Assembly (NCBI GenBank): GCA_025642065.1
Contig: JAODUP010000268.1
Span: 170,001-234,000 of the forward strand
Length of the DNA: 64,000 bases
DNA from: Paralvinella palmiformis
Lineage: Eukaryota; Annelida; Polychaeta; Terebellida; Alvinellidae
Direction of reading: 5' to 3'
The notes beneath the pieces were generated by a model, which was not told where the DNA came from, searched no databases, and saw only the letters and a list, made by a program, of their open reading frames with translations. Positions 41,010 to 51,445 of this stretch are shown here, in pieces (position 1 is the first letter of the stretch; each line of letters begins with the position of its first letter). Position numbers and translations under genes: made by a program.

Positions 41010-44000
41010 ACTAAAGATCTTGTTATTTAATGCAGTTTCTATATAAGATTATAGCATAAGTGTGATCCAGCTGCCGGTGTAATTTTTCTCATGTTTTTAA
41101 TTACACAAGGTGTTTGTGGATATCCCATTTTATCTTTCTTTGAAAAATCTTGTGTAATATGATTATCAAAATTGAGACTCATCTATCATTTTATTTGGAG
41201 ATGCACTTGTGAATTAGTCATAAATATATTAGGTTTCGATGGTACTTTACCTGAATCATATAATAATCTTGAGATGGTGGTTTGTTTTTACTTAATATAT
41301 GAAGATAGTGTGGCTGGTCAGAAACTGTTATCTTAACAATAGACATGTAAAGGCAACAACCACATTTAAAAAAGTATTATTGTCACTTTCTCTTATAATA
41401 TGTCGCATGCTACAAATGGGAAATCACATATACCAAATATAGTTCGACATGTTGCCAAAATTGGCATGATATTGAATATATTTATGGTTCAAACCACACC
41501 AAATACCTTCTAGCTCATTAAAAGGTGGCTGTATCTATTTTTAAAACATAATTAATTGCCATTTTTTCAATAATTAGGTTACAAAGTTAGAAATTGGACG
41601 GAGCTATGTGCTTTAATTAGTAATAGATTAGCTAGAGTCTGGATAAAGCTAGATTTATCAGATCAGTCAAATTATAGATCATTACTGGGTGACAACAACA
41701 ATATTAAAATGATGTTTTTCTGAGGTTTATTAATGATTGTTTACAACGAAAACCTGTTGGTTGTTGGAGACCTGATAAAATTTAAACTAAAGAAAGCTTC
41801 ATTGTTAGTAATATGATGGTTAATTTTCTGTATATGGAATGAATGGATGGATGAGTGGAATTTAATGAGACATCGTCACAAATTAGGCTGTCTAGTTTCC
41901 TACAAATTGTTCACTGTTAGATAATATCGTAGAATGTTTGGACTTCAATTTGTTGGCATTATTAGCCATAAGTGATGAGCAATAAATATACACATTTCAT
42001 TAACATGAGTTATTGCTCAGTATTTTAAAGATAAAGTTTTAATCTTCCTAATTACATAACATGCGGAATTTAATCTTTTCAAACTGATTATATGTATTTT
42101 AACATTAATTTACACAATAAGTTGTCATAGAGGTATTATTACTTGATAAATTATTGACAGTACATATGTGGCTGTTAATTTTCTGTGTATCAGTTAATGT
42201 TGTATGTTTATTTGTGTGTTTGTTGATCTTGTATGTTTAGTTGTATGGCTGTTATGTGTATTCAAACTTGTGTTATTACAGTAGGAGGTAAAATTTTATA
42301 TTATTTGAGGGGGGGGGGTTCTGAGATTTGTTTTATAAAAAAGTTAAAATAATCCACCAATGATGATATTATCATTATTATTTATGAGCAGTTATACATT
42401 TATGATGTGTTTATTTTCAAAAAGTGTTGAATATTTCAAATAATATATACTATTGATGAGATTTTGTTTTGTAAAGTTTTCTGTTATTGTTATTAATCAA
42501 ATTTAAATTAGGCTTAGTATAAAATTATTTAGTGTGAAGTATTTATTAACAATGGTAAATTAAGAATCTGTTTGTTTTTTCAACAAATTATATAAGCAAT
42601 GTCATGTCTATAATATATGTAATAAATAATAATGTTCAAAATACCAATATGATTTTTTTTAAACCCATTATTTTATCCGATATATTTGTGCTAATTTATA
42701 TATATATACACACACCTTCCCCCATTTAAAACCACCTATAATTGAGTAATTATAAAAGAGAAGGGGGCAATCTCTCATGAGGGGTTGAGCTGTGTAGTGG
42801 TATCTGACCAATAAATAGATACATCACTTTTTGTCAAGAAGACAATAAAGAGTGCATAATTTAAATATGCAGTCGAGTGTTGTTGAACAAATCACTGATT
42901 TATTATGTGTTTTCATGGATAATGGCGAGTGGCACAACCTCCCAGTTGTTGAGAGCCTTTTGTATGATAGTTTCATTCTCATCAATGTTGGCAAATAATT
43001 CACAAATGATACTGGTAAGTTAAAGCTTAGTTTCAAGTGATGACTGGTCAGCGACTGCAAAAAATATAAGATAAAAGCATTTTTGTAATTTGAAGTGGAC
43101 TAAATGCTACTCTGCTGATAACTTCTGAAATAAAACATTGCTTATTGAATTAAATTCTTCTGAACTGCTATCAACCTTGAAAATGTTGACGAGATAAACT
43201 GAATTGTACATTCAAACAACAATATAATGGCAAAAAGCAGTCACATAGAGAAATTTAGGAATCTACATCTTCCGAAACACTTGACGGTGATACTTGTTTG
43301 TGTGACGTGTCGGTTTCGTCATCCATTACCCGATGTAGTATATGTCAAAAAGGGTGTTTTTATACTACATATTAACTGTCTAAATGATGCCTGCATCATA
43401 CGCTAGAGCTTAGACATAGTTATTGTGGTAGAGAAGCCAGCTTGATGTGTGACAATTGAATATTCTGGGTGGGCTGCGCAGTTGTGGACAAACATACTAA
43501 TATGCCTCTGCTCGAATCACATCTTGTTGATCAAACGGTTTAGCCAAACAGTGAAAATAAAGATGGCAATACATGGTGTCTTGGGTTCCATATCATAACA
43601 CCCTCCAATCAAAATCCACTACGATAAATAGTGAAATGATCAAAAAAAAACTCTTATGTTTGATCTTAGAGCGACTGAATAGATTAAAGTAATTGGGAAG
43701 CCTTGGCAAAATCCATAAGTAATTGAGAAGCCTCGATTATAGCTACTTATATTCTATGATAAAATAATTAAGCAGTTCATTGTGAACATCAAAGTACATG
43801 TAGCAAGTGTCACTTGGAGTGCTATAATTGTGGTTAGGATCTGGTCTATTAATCATTCATTCTTATGACAACCATGGAAGTTAAACAAAATAACAAGGCG
43901 GTTAAAAGCTTCTGCATGAAGGAATATACCAAAAAGAACAAGTCTAAGTCTACTATGGGATGGAAATGCTGCAACAGAGTTTTCCTTTCCTGAAGGTATT

Positions 44001-44049
44001 AATGTAATTGGTAAGCCTTCAGTGAATCCTTAAATAATATAATTAAAGA
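41010..44049. other. SELENOP 3' UTR and downstream intergenic DNA
   Basis: The 3' UTR must start at 41010 (or 40971). A hairpin GTGTAATT...AATTACAC lies at about 41078-41107. No clear SECIS core (ATGA, an AA apical loop, then GA at the right spacing with paired arms) was found by eye up to 42800. A poly-G tract is at 42310. At about 42905-42990 the minus strand reads FANIDENETIIQKALNNWEV, perhaps a fragment of a repeat protein. No other gene is recognised. Confidence 0.45.
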
Positions 44050-44890
44050 GCCTGATAGTAATGTCCACGGATATTGAGATTTCGACAGTAATAACCATTG
44101 TCCCACAGACTCTTGATCCCAATCGCCTCTCAGTCACGGCTAATAGGCTGAAAAGCATGATGAAGAACATAAGTGGTACATCGCCAAGTTCGCCCAGCCG
44201 TATGTGTGTCATTGTGTGTGTCATTCGTGCGCCGCTCGGAGATTCGTCAATCAGCGTGTGTCTATGCATTTCTATCCAACAAGAGCCGATTCAGGTATGA
44301 AGAACTGTTACAATCCATCCAGAATAAGTATCAGGAGCTAGGGTTTCAATCAGATCCATCGACTGTGATCACCGACTAGGAGTTAGCCATCATCAACGCT
44401 GTTAGTTCAACATTCGGCCCACACAAAAAGTCACAACTGCTTCTATCACCTGACACAGAACACATGGAGGAAGATTCAGAGTCTGGGACTTGTACATCTG
44501 TATCAGCAGAACGACGACGTAAAACTTTTCTTTGGCATGTGGGTTGCTTTGGCATTTTTGCCAATAGGTGATGTCGTTTCTGGAATCCAGTGCCTGAGGG
44601 AAAATACACCTGATGGACTCTAACCAATAATCGACTACTTCGATAACACACACATATCTGGTCAGTTTCCCCCTATCCAGTTACCAACACAATCAGACGG
44701 CACTCTTTCACCCATCAGGATGCGTCGATCGTCTCCAATATTTACTCCAGAACTCTGGAATCTCCATGACGTCACACTAAAGAATGGATTCGAACCAACC
44801 ACTTTTGTGGAGGCTGGAATAATGCCTTTACCAAGGTTATCGGACATGCTCACCTAACCATCTGGCGTGCCATAGATAGTCTTCGAAAAG
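44050..44890 (+). pseudogene. MULE-like transposase remnant
   Basis: Pieces in different frames follow the order of a multi-copy MULE/FLYWCH-type transposase of invertebrates: FLSNKSRFRYEELLQSIQNK and YQELGFQSDPSTVITD (44265-44376), INAVSSTFGPH (about 44393-44425), HTHIWSV... and IRMRRSSPIFTPELWN-like reading (44715-44760), then FCGGWNNAFTKVIGHAHLTI and WRAIDSLRKDQ (44805-44900). Stops and frameshifts are frequent, and the catalytic region is not intact. It is a fossil transposon gene, not a host gene. Confidence 0.6.
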
Positions 44891-44894
44891 ACCA

Positions 44895-45275
44895 GGCAAG
44901 GGGGAGGAGGAGGAGGAGGCTAGAAAAATGAGAGAAGAAGCTGATCGAATAAGGAAAGAAAGACAAGGCAAAGTTTCTTGAAACAAAGCAGTCACTGAGC
45001 AAGAGTGACACGAAAGGAAGCCATGGCAAGAGCAGATTTGGAAGCAGCTGATGAACTACTCAATGATGTAACAAACAAACTGCACAATGATATCTCTAGT
45101 TCTACTATTTCTAAGCAAAGTGTCAGTGTGGCCACCATGATGTTGGATGCTGCCAGAACTAAGCGAGTGGAAGCCATGCAGTGACTAGACAAAATCAGCA
45201 ACAAACAACGATCATTGGACAGCAAGACACACAAATTGCTGAAAAGGGCTATTCCAATGAAACAAACTGCAGCAT
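44895..45275 (+). pseudogene. Coiled-coil ORF fragment of a repeat family
   Basis: A Glu/Arg-rich start (EEEEEARKMREEADRIRKER, 44906-44965) changes frame to TRKEAMARADLEAADELLND, VTNKLHNDISSST, SKQSVSVATMMLDAARTKRV (45009-45180), a stop, then LDKISNKQRSLDSKTHKLLK. The heptad-like pattern predicts coiled coil. It lies directly after the transposase remnant and may belong to the same or a neighbouring element. The family is not identified. Confidence 0.4.
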
Positions 45276-45844
45276 AAAAGAAATCCAAGGATAAGACTTG
45301 TAATTGAATTGTTCTGCATAGATCGTTTATAATTAGTAATAAGATATTAGCCTGCCATTGCCATTCATACACAGTTGCATTTTTACAATGAGGTCCAAAA
45401 TTACCCAAACATTTAAGAAACAGGTTACTTTTGAAAATAATCGAGGCTAAGTATTTATTTTATATTCATTACCTATCTTGGTATGTTATCTCAATGATTC
45501 TGTATCTATTTTTTGCAAGCCTCAATATATAATAAATTGCAAAATAATCAAATAAGACCTGCTCAAATAAGTACAATATTCTTCCATTGAGCTGAATATG
45601 ATAGCATTAAACCAACTATTTCGATAAACTGATGCCAACTTTGTAAAAACAAAAGCAAATTCTCATAATACTTCACTGTACGTTGTAAATAAAGATGGTG
45701 GATCGGGATGGCAGTTGCATCTTGGGAGGCTATAAAATACTCAGACAAAATCCTATTTTATGTATATTTTCCATTGGAAAATCCTATTTTGTTCCTATTT
45801 TTAGCACCAAAATTTCTTATTTTCTGAGAGGCGTTTGACGCCCT

Positions 45845-46440
45845 GGGGTGGTCGTTGAAGAGGGTGATCGCTTATCAGAGATTATACTATATATATATAT
45901 ATATAGTGCAGCTCGCATAGTGACAAATAAGCGAAAATATGATCATATCACCCCAATTCTTTCAAAACTACATCGGCTACCTGTTAGGCAACATATCCAT
46001 TTTAAGATTTTATTAATAACTTATAAATCTATTAATGATATGGCGCCAGAATACCTGTGAGAACTGGTGTCCATTAGAAAGTCATCCCGAAAACTCTGAT
46101 CATCCAGTCAGATATTACTGCAGGTGCCAGTATATCGGCTCAAGTCATATGGTGATTGTCCGTTTAGTGTTGCAGCCACCACTTTGTGGAATAGGTTGCC
46201 GGCAGATATTAGAAATGCATCGTCTCTTGAAATTTGTTTAATCTGTTCTAAAAACACACCTATTTAATGTCGCTTTCACATATAAATAATAGTTACATTT
46301 TAAATATCTTATCGGTTTTTTCACAGACATATTATTTGGGGTATCATTATATTACATATTATTTGTACAGCGCCTTTGAATTGTTCCTACTAGTAAAGGC
46401 GCTTTATTAAATATACATTATATATATATATATATATATA
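45845..46440 (+). mobile_element. CR1-like LINE 3' fragment
   Basis: AARIVTNKRKYDHITPILSK, LHRLPVRQHIHFKILLITYK and SINDMAPEYL (45909-46058) are the conserved C-terminal tail of CR1-like ORF2. A frame change is followed by a degenerate tail with SFSVAATTLWNRLPADIR-type reading to about 46250. The 3' UTR ends in a GCGCCTTT...AAAGGCGC stem-loop (46362-46404) and a TA run (46418-46445). Confidence 0.75.
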
Positions 46441-46689
46441 TATATAATGTAGGATGGAAACATTCGTAATTTTTACAGGATTATGGCACATAGACATTCC
46501 ATGCTTGATAAATAAATCCTAAATATTTGGCTAATATTTAGTCTATGTTATGGGCCGTCACCTTGTGGGCAACTGAATTACCTTTAGTATGCTAATTAGC
46601 CATGTTGGATCCTAACCATAACGTTTAGGCCATATATTTTATGTATCCAGTCCGTCTGCCACGTTTCATTTCTGAACAATTATATGCTG

Positions 46690-46982
46690 GAGGCCAAAGC
46701 CTCAAAACAATTTGTAACAACACTGTTTGTTAATAGCATACATCCACGGGCAATCAACCGTTCATAAGATGACAAGAATGATGTGTCATTGTCAATTTTG
46801 AATTTCAAGATCACCAAGGTGATAAATGCCGTTTTTACAAGTTTATATGTCTAAGCAGTTTATAATTGCAGCAGAAGCATGATAATTGACACAGGAAAAT
46901 ATTCTGAGACATTCGCCAAAACCAATTAAGTGAAAATTTGAAAATCCAAGATGGCTGCCACTTTTTCCACTATGGCAGCCAG
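46690..46982 (+). repeat. Left arm of a ~290-bp inverted repeat
   Basis: Pairs with 49293-49598. Shared blocks include CATAAGATGACAA (46763) and GCAGAAGCATGATAATTG (46871) against their reverse complements at 49503 and 49360. Similarity is roughly 75% by eye. Confidence 0.7.
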
Positions 46983-46989
46983 TTTTGAA

Positions 46990-47523
46990 CTTTTGGACAT
47001 AACTTGGCTGAGATCAGTTCAAGGAAAGCATCTAGGATAGGGGGAGTCTTGTTCATGGACATTTGGTCCTTCAATAAGCTTGCAAATTGGCTTCTGTTTT
47101 CCTACTATTTTTTATCGTGCCACTGCCTTGATTGGGTCTTCCCTTATATAGCGATCAAACTCAACATCAACTGTGGTTATATGTTCTCCAATGTAACGTG
47201 CTGCAAGTTGCATGAACACACTAGCCAGGTCGCCATATGTATTGCATCCATGGGGATTCCCATTGGACTGGATCAGCGCAGGCCCATCAATCAACATATA
47301 GGTCTTCATGTCAGCATCTGGAATATCAGAGGGAGTGTGAAGTCCAGCCATCAGGATGCTGGTCAAGTCTGCCTTCGATGTTTGGTAATGATTGTGGTAA
47401 TGTAGACAGCTCATGCTTAAGAACAGTCACCATTGCTACTGTTCGACCTGCGATGACAACATTGAGCAGACACTGTGGTTCCCTCCGCTAGTCGTTCCTT
47501 CATGTTGGTGATAACTGCCTGCA

Positions 47524-47602
<79 letters not shown>

Positions 47603-48560
47603 TTAAGAGATCACTGATCACCTAACACATCAGATCCTCGGAGTTGCGCAACAAGCTTCTTCACATCATCAGCATCACACACTGTCTCCTCATCGTCATC
47701 TTCTAGAGTAAAGAGTGACCTGGTTTCTTGTGAAATGCACGATCGTTCAGACCATGTGACACAAAACATGTCTCTGGCTTAGTCATTTCTTGTGATGCCA
47801 TGATGACCTCTGGTCATATATTATGAGCCAGGGTAGCGTTGCAGTAGTTGTAGAATTAAGCTATCATCCCTCTCAGCTCTGATGAAGTAAAACAGGGTCT
47901 TAACTATGGCTATATAAGTTGACTATAACATGAAGTTTGGATTGTCAGAGTACGCTTGGTCAAACTCCTCCATGACGGATTCTAACTCCTCACTACGAAG
48001 TGCATCTGACAGTTGGTCTATTGCAGGGCAGAGTTTGCTCTAAGGTCAGCCTGGTTTTGCTTCTTCAACTGCCACATCATGTTCATGGCCACGTTCAGCC
48101 AGCCATGACTTGAACATTGGCCACTTGAGGGGCCAAGAGAGCTACGTATGTAAGTTGGTGTCCTCTGACAGTATGGTAGTACGCCTTGCAATCCAGCATA
48201 GTTTGAGTGGTGTCGGCTGCATATACACCTACCTCAGTCAATAGGGCATCCAGTCCTGCACTATCCATATTTTAACCAATACATTTGAGGAAGTTGAAGC
48301 AGATGTGGAGTTCTCCCATGAGAAAGATGACACTTTCAAACTTGGGATTTGTCCACACTAATTCCTTGTCCCTGCTGTACAGTGGTTAATGAGCAGTACT
48401 GATTGTGTGTTACTAGCCCATGTCGTGTGAAATGGCCATTTATAAAGCGATTGATCACTATGGTGAGTGTATCATTGTCATCTGCTGGTGCCTGGAGAAT
48501 GGGCAGTATCCTTGCATTTGTTACAGGGGGGTGGGGTCAATGACACTGGTGGTTTCGTTC
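46990..48560 (-). pseudogene. Degenerate copy of a multi-copy protein family, minus strand
   Basis: On the minus strand, pieces read in order WTNPKFESVIFLMGELHICF and NFLKCIG (about 48360-48270), NMDSAGLDALLTEVGVYAAD and TTQTMLDCKAYYHTVRGHQL (about 48265-48145), ETVCDADDVKKL (about 47690-47655), MQAVITNMKERLAEGTTVSA (about 47525-47465) and TYMLIDGPALIQSNGNPHG, YGDLASVFMQLAARYIGEH (about 47312-47185). The order resembles large repeat-associated proteins known in many copies in cnidarians and molluscs; this is from memory of such sequences and no function is known to me. Many stops and a (CT)n insertion show it is dead. Inverted repeats flank it. Confidence 0.55.
47526..47598. repeat. (CT)n microsatellite
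   Basis: A perfect CT run inside the pseudogene; the Glu-Arg repeats in minus-strand frames come from it. Confidence 0.95.
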
Positions 48561-48712
48561 ATTGTTCCCTAGGAGGAACAGACTAATCCTCATCATGTAT
48601 ACCCGAAACAACCCAAGCTATATCTTTGGCACGTACTTTTTGTCACCACTGTTGATAAACCACTCCTCCTCAATCTTCTTTCCACCCCAAATGTATCAAT
48701 TCAAATTCAAGA

Positions 48713-48935
48713 CTTTTTTTAACCTACTACTTTTTATCATGAATAGGTGAGTACCTATTCCGAGTAGAATTGTCATGGAAGAAATATTTATAAATTAAAA
48801 AATTAAATGGTAAATTAATTTGTGGATTAAATTCTTTTCTAGGAAACTTCAATTCCAATTCAAAATCTATCAATTCCAATTCCATTTTTTTAAATAATCG
48901 ATTCCAATTCCCAAATTGAATTGATTCCATTTCTC
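48713..48935 (+). repeat. MITE-like repeat with CAATTCCAATTC units
   Basis: An uninterrupted copy of the family split in SELENOP intron 1: TTTTTTAACCTACTACTTTT, a partial AGTACC palindrome, GAATTGTCATGGAAGAAATA, then CAATTCCAATTC units. Its start is in inverted orientation to 50090-50155. Confidence 0.7.
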
Positions 48936-49292
48936 ATTTGCGTATATGTAGAACCTACAAAACATCACTGACACTTTGTGTTTAAATATAGTTGGTCGTA
49001 GTTTAAATTGAAAACTTTGTGCGCACCAGGATGTGTTTCGGTGATGTGTTGTCTAATCTACATGTACCCGTACAAATAATGACCGTCATCTTCAGGATTG
49101 TGTTTAAAATGGCTAAATCTAAGGTAATGGTATACTAGAGATGATTTAGGATAGCATAAATCACGTCAGCATGCTTAAAAACATATAATACATACAAAAC
49201 ATACAAATAGACACCAAGATGACTTAAATAGAATGATTATATGCAAAGTTCTGTAAAAAGTACAAAATTATCCGTCATTTGGGGGAACAAAT

Positions 49293-49598
49293 GGCTACCA
49301 TCTTGGAAAAAAGTGGCCACTTATTTGGATTTGAGGAATGCTTAAAAACATTTTTGTACCAATTATCATGCTTCTGCTACAATTATAAACTACTTAGACA
49401 AAATAAATTGTGAAAACTTCATTTTTTCCCTTGGTGACTTTCATGACCTTGAAAATGTCCTTGAACCCTAAAATCGACAATGACATCCACACACATCTTT
49501 TTTGTCATCTTATGAATAATTGATTCCCCATGGATATCTGCTAGTAACAAACGATGCTGTTAGAAAATTTCTACGGGCCTTTTCCATGTTTGGCTGGT
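49293..49598 (-). repeat. Right arm of a ~290-bp inverted repeat
   Basis: Reverse complement counterpart of 46690-46982. The inner end (GGCTACCATCTTGG) and outer end (GGGCCTTTTCC) both have matches in the left arm. Confidence 0.7.
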
Positions 49599-49639
49599 CT
49601 ACTATTAGTCCAGACGGCTTTGTTTCCGAATTATACACC

Positions 49640-50040
49640 CCTAGATTTCTCCCAAAAGCATAGCTTCTATAGCCAACCTCTACATACCCCTAGCCTACAT
49701 TTGTACCCGACATCTACACACCACTAGAATCCTTTCTGTACCCAACATCTATATACCCCAAGCGTTCTCTCTGTACCCGACATCTACACATTCCTAGCGT
49801 TCATTCTGTACCCGACATCTACACAACTCCAGCGTCATCTCTGTAACCAACTTTTACACTCCCATGGCAATTCCTCTGTACCCGACATCAACACAACCCC
49901 AGCATTCCCTTTTTAACCTGTACCTAGACCTCGAAACCCCCGAAAAATTACCTCTTAACGGGAATTTTTCAAATTCGTAGCATTCCCTCTCTACACGACA
50001 CCAACACATCACTAGAGTCTTCTCTAAACCAGACCAGTAC
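49640..50040 (+). repeat. Minisatellite, ~35-bp unit
   Basis: About 10 diverged units near CATCTACACACCCCTAGCGT followed by TCTCTGTACCCGA. Confidence 0.75.
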
Positions 50041-50089
50041 GTACTCAATCAGAGTTGACAAAACAGTTTTAATTTTTTGTTTTGTTTTA

Positions 50090-50250
50090 ACCATTACTAA
50101 AACTCAGAGTAGGTACTCGGAGTACCTACTTATAATAAAAAGTAGTAGGTAAAAAAACGAATTGGAATTGAATTGATAAATTTGATGTGGAATTGGAATT
50201 AATAAAATTGATGTGGAATTGAAATTGACAAAATGGAATTGACCGCATGT
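50090..50250 (-). repeat. MITE-like repeat end with perfect 11-bp palindrome arms
   Basis: AGTAGGTACTC-G-GAGTACCTACT at 50108-50130, then ATAAAAAGTAGTAGGTAAAA (inverse of 48713 onward) and GGAATTGGAATTG-type units to about 50240. Confidence 0.7.
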
Positions 50251-51445
50251 CTGGTTCTACATTATCTCGTTGCCTTTTGCATCCGTTGTTTCCATGTGGA
50301 AATTATGGGAAGAAACCACGTGAAAAAAAATTCAAATAATCGCTTAAAATTCATAAACAAATAATGAAATATTATGATGAAATCGCTAATTACAGTTGTG
50401 TTTTGAAAATGAGAATGCAAATTTTTATAAGATATAACTAATAATATAACTATCTAGACAACGTATTAAATACAAAAATGATCTGAAATCTAATTGTGCC
50501 AGGTGAACGATAATACAGGTTGACAGAGGGTGCAAATCAGTAAATACCACGACCTGGTGGTGTGATTAAGAGATAAAAGCTTAAAAGCGAATTCCCATAG
50601 TTTTATGTATGACAATTCCGGAGTGATAAATCAGATTGTTTCATAATTTTCTGATAGTTTACTATACTGCCTTCGGATGCATCATGATGAACGCGCAGAA
50701 AATGACTTATGAAGTAGCCGAGTTGTGTATTGATGTCTTTAATATGTGTACGTTTTGGTATAGGTTTGCCTAATTATATGTGTAAAGTCACCACTCTACA
50801 TGTAAACACTGCTGAACATGTGTGCATGTTCTACGCATGCATCTACTGTATCATTAATAACCTCATGGTGGCCAATTCAAAGTGATCAGTGTAAGTATAA
50901 ACCTATTACGACTTTTCTACCAATATACATAATTTGTCAGATGTAAGTTCTATAATGACAAATAATGCTAGTGAAAGTCATTATTAGAATCACTCGGAAA
51001 AGGTATTTGCTACTAAAGTATCACTATAACTTAAATTTCAATGCAAATAATAAGCCACATGTTTTACCAAATTTATTTTCGAAAAACAATGTGTATGCTC
51101 AGTAAAGGTAGCGGCATGATATAGGCATACAGTAGTTTATAAAGTGTTTATGTATGGAAGATCAAAATAGAGCATGGATTGCTGCACATCTTCATTATAC
51201 ATTAACTAGGTCGGGTAGAGTAAAACTGAACAAAGAATAGAGCCACTCATTGTGCATCCTGTTGTAACTTTACGCGTAGGGGGTAATATGACATAGCTTC
51301 AGCAGGAGGGGTGGGTATAATACCAGTTAAATCAGCCAGCGAGCCCTCCCAGCACTTTTTGCTCCTGCTGCTCCACATTTAGGGGAACTGATGCATATAC
51401 CCTTATTACACCGAAACATGTCACCTGGTTGTGCTTTGTAGAGTG
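50251..51445. other. Intergenic stretch, no gene recognised
   Basis: AT-rich, without clear simple repeats or coding similarity. Confidence 0.45.

Noticed and set aside
41301..41345. Hairpin ATGAAGATA...TATCTT as the SECIS element
   Set aside because: The AA loop is too far from the ATGA and no GA follows the 3' arm.
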